Below, piece after piece: positions 24,720 to 32,943 of a stretch of DNA of 34,536 nt. The stretch lies in the NCBI GenBank assembly GCA_902783125.1, contig CACZPS010000028.1, positions 1 through 34,536 of the forward strand, written 5' to 3'. A model generated the notes under the pieces. The model had not been told where the DNA came from, ran no database searches, and saw nothing but the letters and a program-made list of their open reading frames with translations. Positions within the stretch are counted from its first letter, which is position 1, and the number at the start of each line of letters is the position of its first letter. Position numbers and translations under genes: made by a program. The stretch is from an uncultured bacterium (GTDB taxonomy: Bacteria; Cyanobacteriota; Vampirovibrionia; Gastranaerophilales; Gastranaerophilaceae).

Positions 24720-24751
24720 AGGAAAGATTTTTTAGGGGGAGAGTCTTTCCT
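24720..24751 (+). other. hairpin in the leader of the capsid operon
   Basis: AGGAAAGA (24720-24727) pairs with TCTTTCCT (24744-24751) around a 16-base loop holding AGGGGGAGAG. The loop includes a Shine-Dalgarno-like run, but the real site (ACAAGGAG) lies at 24773-24780 before the ATG at 24787. It could be a regulatory leader element. Confidence 0.4.
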
Positions 24752-24786
24752 GATGTTTGTATAACCCCGTTTACAAGGAGTGTTTT

Positions 24787-25410
24787 ATGTCTGAAATTTT
24801 AGAAAATCAAACAAGTGATACCGGTTCACAAGAGGTTGATACTCAAGAAGCTGTTGCTGCTATTGATGAAAATGTTTCTAATGATGAAGCTTCTGAAGAA
24901 GTATCTGCGAAAAATGATAACCAAGTTGTTGTTAATGAAGCTGATGTTAATGAAGAAACCTCTGTTGAAAAAGAAGATGCCCCTGTTCTGGAAAATTATG
25001 TTTCTGATGAACAGGCGCAAGAGTTTGTTGAATTTTTACAAAAAGTTATTTCTAAAAAGCAAGAGGCAATAAAGGAAATTAATGATAAGCGAGAATATCT
25101 TATTTCTAATCTTGTTAATTATGATACTGAAGATTATTTTGAAAATGATTGTTTTAAAGAGCTTTATACAAGTGTCTTTAACAAGATTGGCACAAATCTT
25201 GATACAGAAAAATTTATTAATCTTGTTGATAAGTACGTTTTATCAAGAATTGAGTCAAATTCCCGCAAAAAATTGGCTAAGCAGGAAAATGAGAACTTGA
25301 CCGAAAAATTTAAATTTAATTCAGGTTTATCCCAAAAAGCTGACAGAAAATTAAGAATGCAGGATATTCCTGAAAATGAATTAGAAAGATATATTGCTAA
25401 GTATATTTAA
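24787..25410 (+). CDS. putative phage-type scaffolding protein
   Basis: 207 residues. ACAAGGAG precedes the ATG at 24787; the frame is open ten codons further up but without a ribosome site. The first 75 residues are extremely acidic and low-complexity. The remainder is helical and charged (EFLQKVISKKQEAIKEINDKREYLI), ending in a basic patch and a helical tail (SQKADRKLRMQDIPENELERYIAKYI). An acidic, coiled, helix-ended protein directly before a capsid gene is the usual profile of a phage scaffold, which templates capsid assembly and then leaves. Sequence similarity to a known scaffold is not something I can show. The portal gene usually found upstream is absent. Confidence 0.6.
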   Translation: MSEILENQTSDTGSQEVDTQEAVAAIDENVSNDEASEEVSAKNDNQVVVNEADVNEETSVEKEDAPVLENYVSDEQAQEFVEFLQKVISKKQEAIKEINDKREYLISNLVNYDTEDYFENDCFKELYTSVFNKIGTNLDTEKFINLVDKYVLSRIESNSRKKLAKQENENLTEKFKFNSGLSQKADRKLRMQDIPENELERYIAKYI

Positions 25411-25443
25411 TCTATAAAGCTTCTCTCTTTAATTTTTTACTTC

Positions 25444-25461
25444 GGGGCGTTTGCCCCTTTT
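25444..25461 (+). terminator. terminator-like hairpin between scaffold and capsid genes
   Basis: GGGGC-GTTT-GCCCC (25444-25457) is followed by TTTTATTTTG and a further T7 run. It is a short, strong GC stem with a T-tract and would act as a terminator or attenuator inside the operon, possibly setting the scaffold-to-capsid ratio. Confidence 0.65.
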
Positions 25462-25511
25462 ATTTTGTTTTTTTAACCCCAAAGGTCCTCCTTTTCTTTT
25501 TTATATCGATT

Positions 25512-25542
25512 GGTGTTGTTATTTTCGGGAGATTTCAACACC
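25512..25542 (+). other. 7-bp hairpin in the capsid gene leader
   Basis: GGTGTTG (25512-25518) and CAACACC (25536-25542) pair perfectly around a 17-base loop containing CGGGAGAT. It lies 33 bases before the capsid ATG and its GAAAGGA site. Confidence 0.45.
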
Positions 25543-25574
25543 TTGTTTATATCCCGTGTTAGAAAGGATTTTGT

Positions 25575-26471
25575 ATGTCTATTGAAAACATGATTATTGG
25601 TACTTTTAGCCAAGCTTTCAAGAAAAATTTCTATGATGAACTCGTTATCGGGAAACTTGCTCATACCGAGTTTAAAGATGGTGTCAAAAAAGGTGACGAA
25701 GTTGATGTGCTTATGCCCGGAACTGTTACTATGTTCGATTACGATGGCGGAGAATTAAGAGATGCTGAATTGGCTACTCTTTCTTCTACTAAAGTAAAAA
25801 TCAACAGCGGTAAGGCTTTCCATTTTGAATTGGCTGAAATCGATGTCAAGAAAATTATGAATGCTCCTGATATGGAACAACAAACAAGTCTTGCTTCTGA
25901 TTATACAGCTGATGCTATTAAACAATTTGCGTCCGGCGTTGATGCTTCTTTTGCTAATCTTTATACCCGTGCAGGTCATTATCTTGATGACAACGGCAGT
26001 GCAATTACTCTTGATGCCGATTATGCTAAAGAAATTCTTGCCTATATGCAGGCTGAATTCCAAAGAGGTGACGGTAAAGGCCATACTAACTGGATTGACG
26101 GTTCTATGGTTTGTATCGTTCCGCCTGAATACCAATTCTATTTAGGGAAACTTGATGACCTTAAATATGTTGAATCAGGGCAAAAACAAATCGCTAAAGG
26201 TTATATCGGTAAACTCTGCGGTTGGAATATTTTGGTTTCTAACAATATCGCTAAAGATTCTGACGGGTATTTCTATCCTTTATTTGGTATTGCAGGTAAG
26301 ACTCTCGCAGGCGGCGTTTCTTCCGATTTGAATACTCAGGCTTATGTCCCTGAAAAGAGTTTTAATACTTGTTATAAAGGTTACGGTTTGTATGGTGTTG
26401 GCGCTCCGCGTGCTGATTTCTTAGGCACTGTTAAGGTTGCAGCTCCGCTTACATTATCCGCTCGTGCATAG
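25575..26471 (+). CDS. HK97-fold-type major capsid protein
   Basis: 298 residues with GAAAGGA before the ATG. The sequence profile matches short phage major capsid proteins of the P22/T7-like coat groups. An N-terminal helix (SQAFKKNFYDELVIGKLA) is followed by KKGDEVDVLMPGTVTMFDY. The central helical spine (about 95-130) is ASDYTADAIKQFASGVDASFA. A P-loop-like strand region is WIDGSMVCIVPPEYQFYLG, with a late region FGIAGKTLAGGVSSDLN. There is no N-terminal protease-cleaved delta domain, consistent with a separate scaffold. It forms icosahedral shells. No prohead protease is seen. It is the best-supported virion gene here. Confidence 0.82.
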   Translation: MSIENMIIGTFSQAFKKNFYDELVIGKLAHTEFKDGVKKGDEVDVLMPGTVTMFDYDGGELRDAELATLSSTKVKINSGKAFHFELAEIDVKKIMNAPDMEQQTSLASDYTADAIKQFASGVDASFANLYTRAGHYLDDNGSAITLDADYAKEILAYMQAEFQRGDGKGHTNWIDGSMVCIVPPEYQFYLGKLDDLKYVESGQKQIAKGYIGKLCGWNILVSNNIAKDSDGYFYPLFGIAGKTLAGGVSSDLNTQAYVPEKSFNTCYKGYGLYGVGAPRADFLGTVKVAAPLTLSARA

Positions 26472-26508
26472 TCTTATTTTTGTTATTAGTTTATAAGGAG
26501 ATTTTTAT

Positions 26509-26895
26509 ATGGCTAAAGATGTTATTAAAGTTCAAAGTCCCGTTCTAGAAGGAACTCAATCAATAGGGGCTAAATCTATCGTTAAGAGTGTTGTTAATGC
26601 TGAAAACGGTGTTTCTATTGAAAAAGCGTTTGCTAATAAAAATAATACACTTTTTGTTTGTGTTGAAAATACCGATGATGCTGATTCAACAGTCATTTTT
26701 AATGCCGGTGATGCTTATCCTAATGCTATGTTGGGGAACTTAACTCAGCCGGTTCTTGCCGAAACTGTTACCGTTTTTCAAATTCAGGATATTTCAAGAT
26801 TTGAAAATAAAGACGGATCCTTAGATATGGATTTTGGCGCAGGGTTCACTGGAAATATTTATGCTGTCGCTAAGTCAACTGCATTAAATGTTTAG
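26509..26895 (+). CDS. putative capsid decoration/cement protein
   Basis: 128 residues, all-beta in appearance. TAAGGAG precedes the ATG. NNTLFVCVENTDDADSTVIFNAGDAYPNAMLG and the end DGSLDMDFGAGFTGNIYAVAKST are of the type seen in small phage head-decoration or major head-accessory proteins encoded right after the capsid gene. These trimer-like proteins clamp the shell from outside. Assignment rests on position, size and the AGDAYPNA..GNL pattern, not on a proven match. Confidence 0.6.
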   Translation: MAKDVIKVQSPVLEGTQSIGAKSIVKSVVNAENGVSIEKAFANKNNTLFVCVENTDDADSTVIFNAGDAYPNAMLGNLTQPVLAETVTVFQIQDISRFENKDGSLDMDFGAGFTGNIYAVAKSTALNV

Positions 26896-26910
26896 GGTTG
26901 ATTAAATCCC

Positions 26911-26960
26911 TCTCCCCTTACTTTCTTCCCTTATTCTAAGGGAAGAAAGTGTTTGGGAGA
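26911..26960 (+). other. long perfect hairpin inside the capsid operon
   Basis: The left arm ACTTTCTTCCCTTA (26920-26933), loop TTC and the right arm TAAGGGAAGAAAGT (26937-26950) form a perfect 14-bp stem. It is extended by TCTCCC (26911-26916) with GGGAGA (26955-26960). No T-run follows. It lies between the decoration-like gene and the small gene at 26995. RNA processing or partial termination is likely. Confidence 0.7.
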
Positions 26961-26994
26961 TGTGTTACTTTTTGATTTTTTAATGGTGAGTTTT

Positions 26995-27174
26995 ATGAAA
27001 ATTATAAATTTGAATACAAATGTGATTTTTGATTTGCCGAAATCTGATGCAGAGCAGCTTTTAAAGGTCGCTCCTGAAATATTTGCTAAGGTTTCTAAAA
27101 ATAAAAAAATTATAAAATGTAAGAAAGATATATTATCTGAGGATTCTGTTCTCAGCAAAATTTTAGATGAATAA
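26995..27174 (+). CDS. small uncharacterised protein (59 residues) in the capsid operon
   Basis: The ATG at 26995 follows GGTGAG. The sequence is MKIINLNTNVIFDL, then helical, rich in lysine (VAPEIFAKVSKNKKIIKCKKDIL), ending VLSKILDE. Small proteins at this place in phage operons are often head-completion or packaging accessory factors, but I do not recognise this one. The next gene starts 27 bases later. Confidence 0.6.
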   Translation: MKIINLNTNVIFDLPKSDAEQLLKVAPEIFAKVSKNKKIIKCKKDILSEDSVLSKILDE

Positions 27175-27200
27175 ATTGGAAATTATTCGGAAAGGTTATT

Positions 27201-27869
27201 ATGGCTATTACTTTATTAGAATTATATAACAAGGTCGCTTCGCAGCCTTGGTCTATGTTTGATAATGATGCACAAGAAAATGACGATTTTGAGCCGTCGC
27301 TGCTTTCTGCTATAAATAAGGCATTGGTTGAAATATGGTGTTCTTATCCTTTTGAATTTAGGCTTAAACATAAGCAGGTTTTAACTCAAAAGTATATTAA
27401 TAGATATTCGTTGCCGGATGGCGCAATTTTACAAAAAACTACTAAAAATGGTGAAAGTTATTGCGTAACTTTAGGCAGAAAATATTTAGAATTTATTGAA
27501 GATCCTGAAGTTTTGGAAATTGAATCAGGTAAACCATACGGGTTCTTTATTCGTGGAAATCATCTCTGTTTTTATCCTATGCCGGACAAAATGTATAAAA
27601 TAAATATTGATTATTTGACTTTTGCCGTAGGATTAGACTCTGAAGATAAGCCTATTTATGCTCTGCGTGATGCAACAGACAAAATTATTCTTCCTGAAAA
27701 ATATGAACAATTGTTTATTAATGCTTTAATCTCAAAGGCTATGATGTATGCGCTTAATTCTCCCTCTGACGAGAATTATGCAGGATATGCTATTCAATTT
27801 GAAAGAGAATATAAACTTTTAATCAAGGCTGTTGGCGGTCGCAGAAAAAACAGAAGAATTACTTTTTAA
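27201..27869 (+). CDS. putative head-tail adaptor (P22 gp4 / T7 gp11-like)
   Basis: 222 residues; GGAAAGG precedes the ATG. N-terminal helical part: LLELYNKVASQPW...SLLSAINKALVEIWCSYPFEFRLK. A beta-rich centre follows (SLPDGAILQK...GFFIRGNHLCFYPMPDKMYKINIDYLTF). C-terminal helices (LPEKYEQLFINALISKAMMYAL) end in a basic tail (GGRRKNRRITF). This plan, and position after capsid and before a large beta protein, are those of podovirus adaptors or tail-tube A proteins that sit under the portal and join tail parts. No portal is found in the window for it to bind. Confidence 0.6.
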   Translation: MAITLLELYNKVASQPWSMFDNDAQENDDFEPSLLSAINKALVEIWCSYPFEFRLKHKQVLTQKYINRYSLPDGAILQKTTKNGESYCVTLGRKYLEFIEDPEVLEIESGKPYGFFIRGNHLCFYPMPDKMYKINIDYLTFAVGLDSEDKPIYALRDATDKIILPEKYEQLFINALISKAMMYALNSPSDENYAGYAIQFEREYKLLIKAVGGRRKNRRITF

Positions 27870-27890
27870 TATTTACTGGAAGGAGGTTTT

Positions 27891-29456
27891 ATGTTAACAA
27901 CAGATTCATCACTTATTTGTAATAAGTTTAACGGGATAAAACGTATTTCCTCATCGTTTTCAAGCGGAATGATTTCCGCCTCTGATATGCAAAATGTTGA
28001 ACTTTTTGATACAGGTATAAATTCAGGAATTGGTATTCGTACAATGAAAGGAAATACCGCTGTTATTAATTTGCCGAACGGTGAGAAAATTATTAATATC
28101 TTCGAAAGTGTTCAAAAAGCTCAAACTCATTGTTTCATTCATTCTGAATCAGAAACAGAGGGGAAAATATATTTATATAATATTGATTCAAACAGTTTGG
28201 TCTTGAAAGCGGATAATCTATCTTTAACAGGAAAATCATCAGGTGTGAATTTTGCTCAGGGTTGGTCTGATTTGTTTATTTTTTCAAATGGTGAGGAATT
28301 GTTATCTATTGAATTAGGAAAACTTGATGAAAATTTTGAGCCTGACGAAGTTACAATAATTGATACACTTGATGTAGAAGAAAATAAAGTTAAAGGGCTA
28401 GGGTTAACTGTTTTTGACGGCAGACTCTGGCTTTTTGACGGAACTCGTTTGTTATATTCGGTTAAAGAAAATTGTTACGATTTTGCTACTTCTTCTGACG
28501 GAATATATACTTCTGCCGGATTTATTGAGTTTGTTAAAGAAATTACTGCTATTGCGCCTTATCTGAATGGGCTTGCTGTCTTTCACAAGGAATCATCCTG
28601 CATTATTAGCATAAATGAGGATTATTCATATTCTAAGTCTGCCGATTCTCCAGGGGGATGTGCCGGCATGGATTCCTTAGTCTTTCACGGGGCGCAGTTG
28701 TATTTTTATGATTATACAAAGAAATCTCTTTTTGCCTTCTCTCAAATAATCAATGGTGATACAACTTTAGTTGATAATATTGCTAAAGATGTGCAAGAAG
28801 AGTTGTTTTCAATATCAGCTAATGATTTAGATAAAATTAAATTAATCTCTGTCGTTCAGCCCGAACATAATGAAATATGGTTCCTTTTGCCTGATAATAG
28901 CGAGTTGTCAACTATATTGATTTTTGATTATCTGCATTTGCAATGGGTAAAACGAAAAATAAAACATATTGATGCGTTTGCTGTTATCAATGGAGAATTG
29001 TATTCCGCAGGCAATAATAAAGTTTATCAGGAATATTTGGGGAATGATTTTGACGGTGAGTTTATTGAGGCGTATTATACTTGTTCTCCAATGAACTTAT
29101 CTGTTGATAATACAATGAAGATTTTATATATCCCTCCCCGTATAACTATGGATATGACCCAGAATAATAATTTTATGCTTCAATATGTCAGGGATTATGA
29201 TTATCTCAAAAAAGTTAAAATTAAAAAAATTACCACAAAGACTTTGAAAAATATTTTTCGTTGGGATGTTTCTTTGTGGGATAACGGTGATGTTTGGAAA
29301 CCTAAAAATACTGATTCTATAAAACGTTTGCCTATTTCTTCTTTTAAAACTCTCGAAATGAAATTTTATACTCAAGAGGTTGAGGAAAATGCGCAAGCTC
29401 AGGGATTTGCTATTAAAAATATTGAATTTTCAAGAATTAAAGTGAAACAGTTATAA
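27891..29456 (+). CDS. putative stopper/tail-hub protein (P22 gp10-like, beta-propeller type)
   Basis: 521 residues with a strong AAGGAGG ribosome site. The sequence is a run of short beta-strand modules (GIGIRTMKGNTAVINLPNGEKI; WSDLFIFSNGEELLSIEL; GLGLTVFDGRLWLFDGTRLLYS; APYLNGLAVFHKESSCI; GAQLYFYDYTKKSLFAFSQ; HNEIWFLLPDNSELSTILIFDY). This looks like a beta-propeller, as described for P22-like packaged-DNA-stabilisation proteins. Typical phrasing (NNEIWFLLP...ILIFDYLHLQWVKR) supports the call. It would plug the neck and attach the tail. It follows the adaptor directly, as in podovirus neck modules. Confidence 0.6.
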   Translation: MLTTDSSLICNKFNGIKRISSSFSSGMISASDMQNVELFDTGINSGIGIRTMKGNTAVINLPNGEKIINIFESVQKAQTHCFIHSESETEGKIYLYNIDSNSLVLKADNLSLTGKSSGVNFAQGWSDLFIFSNGEELLSIELGKLDENFEPDEVTIIDTLDVEENKVKGLGLTVFDGRLWLFDGTRLLYSVKENCYDFATSSDGIYTSAGFIEFVKEITAIAPYLNGLAVFHKESSCIISINEDYSYSKSADSPGGCAGMDSLVFHGAQLYFYDYTKKSLFAFSQIINGDTTLVDNIAKDVQEELFSISANDLDKIKLISVVQPEHNEIWFLLPDNSELSTILIFDYLHLQWVKRKIKHIDAFAVINGELYSAGNNKVYQEYLGNDFDGEFIEAYYTCSPMNLSVDNTMKILYIPPRITMDMTQNNNFMLQYVRDYDYLKKVKIKKITTKTLKNIFRWDVSLWDNGDVWKPKNTDSIKRLPISSFKTLEMKFYTQEVEENAQAQGFAIKNIEFSRIKVKQL

Positions 29457-29458
29457 TT

Positions 29459-29471
29459 GGAGCTTCGCTCC
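29459..29471 (+). other. short TTC-loop hairpin between virion genes
   Basis: GGAGC-TTC-GCTCC lies between the stop at 29456 and the ribosome site AAAGGA of the next gene. The same C-TTC-G loop closes hairpins at 140-152 and 11995-12013. Confidence 0.5.
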
Positions 29472-29486
29472 GGAAAGGATATGAAT

Positions 29487-30134
29487 ATGAATTTTTTAGA
29501 CAATTTATTAGGTGGCAGCAGTTCGACATTTACATCGACGCAAAGTCATAAGGGGGGGGATTTTAAAATAAATTCACCCGTAGCTTCTGTTAATGTTAAC
29601 AGTAAAAAAATTAATTCAAGTTTTCCCGAGGGTTCGGCCTTTGATACAATAAATAATTTTGTTAATGATAATATTGCTCAGCTTTTATATGGTTATTTAA
29701 ATCCATCTTTGAATACGACTACCAATAAAGCATTATTGCAGAATTATACAAAGTATCTTGATGGTATGGCAAACAGAAATTTTGAAAATAATGTCGTTAA
29801 TCAGTTGTCTAAACGAAATATGATTCGCTCATCTCAGGCAACTAATATGTATAATAATTTTAGTAATAATTTGTCTGATAATATATCTAATTATATTGAT
29901 AGTTTGTTGGCTCAATCTCAAAAAAATTCTGCCGATATGATTAATAATTTAATGAATAATTATATGAGCGGGGTTAATTCTTTGTATAGAAATCAGGCAT
30001 TAGCCCTTCAGGGTAGTTTGGGTAATGGCACTACTAAAACTGTTACAACAGGCGGAAACGGTAGCTCAGGCAGCACGTTAGGTAATATGGGTGCCGTTAT
30101 GTTGCAGATGTTGCCCTATCTTTTGACTTTATAA
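29487..30134 (+). CDS. putative minor virion / DNA-ejection-type protein
   Basis: 215 residues from the ATG at 29487 (GGAAAGGA at best spacing; another ATG six bases earlier). A Ser/Asn-rich N-terminal segment begins with MNFLDNLLGG, resembling the start of many podovirus internal proteins. It is followed by long amphipathic helices (about 75-175) and a Gly/Ser/Thr-rich linker (TVTTGGNGSSGSTLGNMG). The end is a hydrophobic helix, AVMLQMLPYLLTL. A terminal hydrophobic helix and helical core would fit an ejection or membrane-inserting protein. I cannot link it to a named family. It is the last rightward gene before a terminator. Confidence 0.55.
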   Translation: MNFLDNLLGGSSSTFTSTQSHKGGDFKINSPVASVNVNSKKINSSFPEGSAFDTINNFVNDNIAQLLYGYLNPSLNTTTNKALLQNYTKYLDGMANRNFENNVVNQLSKRNMIRSSQATNMYNNFSNNLSDNISNYIDSLLAQSQKNSADMINNLMNNYMSGVNSLYRNQALALQGSLGNGTTKTVTTGGNGSSGSTLGNMGAVMLQMLPYLLTL

Positions 30135-30149
30135 ATAAAGTTCGTTCTT

Positions 30150-30181
30150 CATGTCTGGTGTTTTTTTTATCATCAGACATG
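30150..30181. terminator. terminator-like hairpin between converging virion and RTX-like genes
   Basis: CATGTCTGGTG (30150-30160) pairs with CATCAGACATG (30171-30181), 11 bp with one G-T pair. The loop is T-rich. It ends the rightward capsid operon and lies four bases from the RTX-like stop, so it may serve both directions. Confidence 0.65.
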
Positions 30182-30184
30182 GTT

Positions 30185-32863
30185 TTATTGTTTGTAAAAG
30201 GTTCCGGCGGTGTTAGTATAAACTTTTAATAGTGAATCTATTGCTGTTTTATTCCCGCTTTCTAATACTTCTGTTGAGCTCTGATATCCCCATTTGTTGT
30301 TATTTATTAACCAGCCTGCTACATTGTATGCAACAGTGTTTAGCCATTCAGATATATCAATTTGCCCTCCGTATTGTCCTATATTTAATTCCTCAATGGT
30401 TCCTATAAATATAAATCCTTTATTTGCGGTTATGTTACCGTCTTTTGATGTTATATTACCCCTTTTCATCTGATATTCATCGGTTAGAATAAAATTGTTA
30501 TCAACGTATTCATAATCTCCATTGTTGGATTTTAGTATTACATCAGTGAATAATCTCATATGGGAGGAGGTTATTCCGCTTATATTAATTTTATTAATCC
30601 CTTTTGAATCGTCAATATCAACATGTGTATTACTGTCATATGAAACATTGTAAGTATCATCAGAGTATCCTATCGATAAAATATAGTCATAACCTCCGTT
30701 ATAGGTATATGTCATACTGCCATGTTCTGTTTCAGTAGCATTTTGGGTGGTAGTATATATTATATTGTGGGCAGTATTTGATAGTATATTTCTTGTATCA
30801 CCTTTTATTGAAAAAATATGGTTTGTTGTATCTTTAGAGATATCTATATTTATTGCTTCGTCTGATTTGAAGGCAGATATTTCGTATCTCCGTTTTGAAT
30901 CTTTTATTATTAGTGAGTTATAATCAATGTTGTATATATTTTCTTCATAGTCCAGCATATATATAATATTGTGTTCTGATGAATATTTTAATTTTTTATC
31001 ATAATCAACCGTCGTTAATACAAATGTTGAATCATTATCATAATTATTATTGTATGGACTCAAGAAAAGGGTTTTATCTTCAAAGGAATATTTGTTGAAA
31101 ACAAAAGTGTCGTTTTCGTTATTATCCTGTTGAAGGTGTGATGAAATTATTGTTTCACCATCTCCTAAAATTCCTTTGAAGGTATATTGGTCACTGCCGG
31201 AATTAGAATCTATAATTGCTCCGCCTTTTTGAATTGTATATAAGTCGCTATTATCCGTTCCAATGTACCAATGTTTGTAGATGTCTATTAAACCTGATTT
31301 TGCACTGTTGATTTTCTTTTTCTCCGATGAGCTAGTACCTTGTGCCATTAATAAATCCATTGCATTGTCATAGTTTAAACCTTTTGAGTGTAACCCTGTT
31401 AGGTAAGTTTTTATCTTTGTACTAATATATTTGTTAAAAATCTCATCTGTATTATATGTATAGTCAAATGAATCATCGTTATTTCTAACGGTAATTTTTG
31501 TATTTGAAATTTCGCCTTCTGTGGAGAAGTAGTTTTTTATAAGGCATCCTTTTAGCGTTTTAGCAAGTGTATAATCATCAGTTGTTACATAACTGCTTAG
31601 TGATTTTAAACCGGAAGATGTCGTTATGAATAGTGATGTCCCTAATTTGACTGTATGGATATCGTTTAATTTTGAAGCGGTTATATATATTTCATTTGTT
31701 CCTGTATTGTTATTAATAATTGTGCCGTAAGACAGGTTTGAAATATTAATGGTATTATTGTTCGCATTTTGTGAAGTTATAACTGTTCCGCCCTTTTTCC
31801 CTGTTGTTATTATATTTGTCCCGCCATAAGTGTATATGTCATTGAGCTTGTTGTTGCCCGTTATTATATCGTTATAGTCTGAACCCTCAAACACATATAG
31901 CCCTTTTATTTTGTTTGACAGGACTCCTTGAATTTTTAGTTCAATATCATTTATATTGAAGATTTTAGAATCAGTATTTTCGCCAATGCTTGTTGTTAAA
32001 TTAGTTATTCTTTCGTCTGCAATTATATGTGTTTTTTCAGAATTTGCTGTAAAATAATTTTTTATCCTTACAGTTTCATTTTTCTTATTAGAATGAATCG
32101 CTCTGATTATTAAGTCGTTTAATTCTTTTTCGTATGATAATGTAACATCTTGGTCAAAAATTATATTCGGAATACCTGAAAAATTGCCGGATTCATCCCA
32201 ATTAAAATTTATTGTGTCGTTTCCATCGCCTTGTTTTATGCGGATTTTGTTAACTATATTTTCTCCTATTGTAATATTATAAATGTCATTTGATTTTCCA
32301 CCATCTATATAGTTTGATTGATTATAGGAATATATAATATCAGATTTTTTACTGCCAATTATTTTGTTCTTATAATCTTTTATTCCATATATATTGCCTT
32401 TGCCACTTGTTTCAATATAATAATCAGTTAGCGATATGATATCTCCTATATATGTTTTGTCTGAATATGAACCGTTTAAAAGTATTTCCGGCATGTTGTT
32501 TGTATTTTTGAAATAATCTTCTACTGTAATTTTATCTTTGGCATTTCCTTTTGAATTGATGTTTTTCTCTATAATTAAGTCGTCAGTTTTTTGTGACTTT
32601 GTGAACTTTATATTAGTTATATTTTTAGAAGAATCAACAAAAGCATCTTTTATCAGAATTTTGTCATTAGCGTTTGTATTATTTATTGTGTCTTTGCCTG
32701 AATTTTGGTCAAATATAAAAATATTTTGATTTGTGTCATCTATTCTGTGGTTTCGTATTAGGTAATTAGAATTTTTCGAATTATCAATTATGTCAATTAT
32801 GCCCTCGTCTGTTATTGTGACAGTGCCTTTACGAGCGGATTGCTCTTTGTCTATATTTGTCAT
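30185..32863 (-). CDS. large RTX-like repeat protein (haemolysin-type calcium-binding-related)
   Basis: 892 residues from the second ATG (AAGGA spacing); the first ATG is three bases earlier. The whole protein is Asn/Asp/Ile/Ser/Thr-rich beta sequence with repeating short units: NSGKDTINNTNANDKILIKDA, SDIIYSYNQSNYIDGGKSNDIY, GDGNDTINF, GSDYNDIITGNNKLND, TDNSDLYTIQKGG. Patterns like L.F.KS...DLIIEK...ITVEDYF and VRIKNYF recur, as in HCBP-related domains that accompany RTX calcium-binding rolls. Such proteins are usually exported by type I secretion, with an uncleaved C-terminal signal; the C-terminus here is helical (about 820-892). It lies on the opposite strand between the virion operon and an amidase gene. 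A moron-type cargo gene, adhesin or bacteriocin is possible. The pseudogene at 15685-16169 is a relative. Confidence 0.7.
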   Translation of the reverse strand: MTNIDKEQSARKGTVTITDEGIIDIIDNSKNSNYLIRNHRIDDTNQNIFIFDQNSGKDTINNTNANDKILIKDAFVDSSKNITNIKFTKSQKTDDLIIEKNINSKGNAKDKITVEDYFKNTNNMPEILLNGSYSDKTYIGDIISLTDYYIETSGKGNIYGIKDYKNKIIGSKKSDIIYSYNQSNYIDGGKSNDIYNITIGENIVNKIRIKQGDGNDTINFNWDESGNFSGIPNIIFDQDVTLSYEKELNDLIIRAIHSNKKNETVRIKNYFTANSEKTHIIADERITNLTTSIGENTDSKIFNINDIELKIQGVLSNKIKGLYVFEGSDYNDIITGNNKLNDIYTYGGTNIITTGKKGGTVITSQNANNNTINISNLSYGTIINNNTGTNEIYITASKLNDIHTVKLGTSLFITTSSGLKSLSSYVTTDDYTLAKTLKGCLIKNYFSTEGEISNTKITVRNNDDSFDYTYNTDEIFNKYISTKIKTYLTGLHSKGLNYDNAMDLLMAQGTSSSEKKKINSAKSGLIDIYKHWYIGTDNSDLYTIQKGGAIIDSNSGSDQYTFKGILGDGETIISSHLQQDNNENDTFVFNKYSFEDKTLFLSPYNNNYDNDSTFVLTTVDYDKKLKYSSEHNIIYMLDYEENIYNIDYNSLIIKDSKRRYEISAFKSDEAINIDISKDTTNHIFSIKGDTRNILSNTAHNIIYTTTQNATETEHGSMTYTYNGGYDYILSIGYSDDTYNVSYDSNTHVDIDDSKGINKINISGITSSHMRLFTDVILKSNNGDYEYVDNNFILTDEYQMKRGNITSKDGNITANKGFIFIGTIEELNIGQYGGQIDISEWLNTVAYNVAGWLINNNKWGYQSSTEVLESGNKTAIDSLLKVYTNTAGTFYKQ

Positions 32864-32894
32864 CATATTTCCTTATTGTATCTTATACACTATT

Positions 32895-32922
32895 ATTATA
32901 GTTTTTTTATGTTTTTATGCAA
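32895..32922 (-). promoter_or_regulatory. promoter for the RTX-like gene
   Basis: Read leftward, TTGCAT (32917-32922), 16 bases, and TATAAT (32895-32900), about 30 bases before the start. It gives the gene its own promoter, independent of the virion operon. The same gap must also hold the promoter of the rightward amidase gene (TTGTAT at 32876 is a weak candidate). Confidence 0.65.
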
Positions 32923-32943
32923 GGTTTAAAAGGAGAATTTTTT

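Noticed and set aside
24815-25072. Second rightward frame (Leu/Met/Lys-rich) inside the scaffold-like gene
   Set aside because: It results from the Glu/Asp-rich codons read one base out; no ribosome site.
25755-26135. Leftward open frame inside the capsid gene, and a rightward +1 frame at 25861-26145
   Set aside because: Both are shadows of the well-supported capsid frame; there are no starts with ribosome sites.
25575-26471. Encapsulin nanocompartment as an alternative to a phage-type capsid
   Set aside because: The gene is flanked by scaffold-, decoration-, adaptor- and stopper-like genes and no cargo enzyme, which fits a virion operon better.
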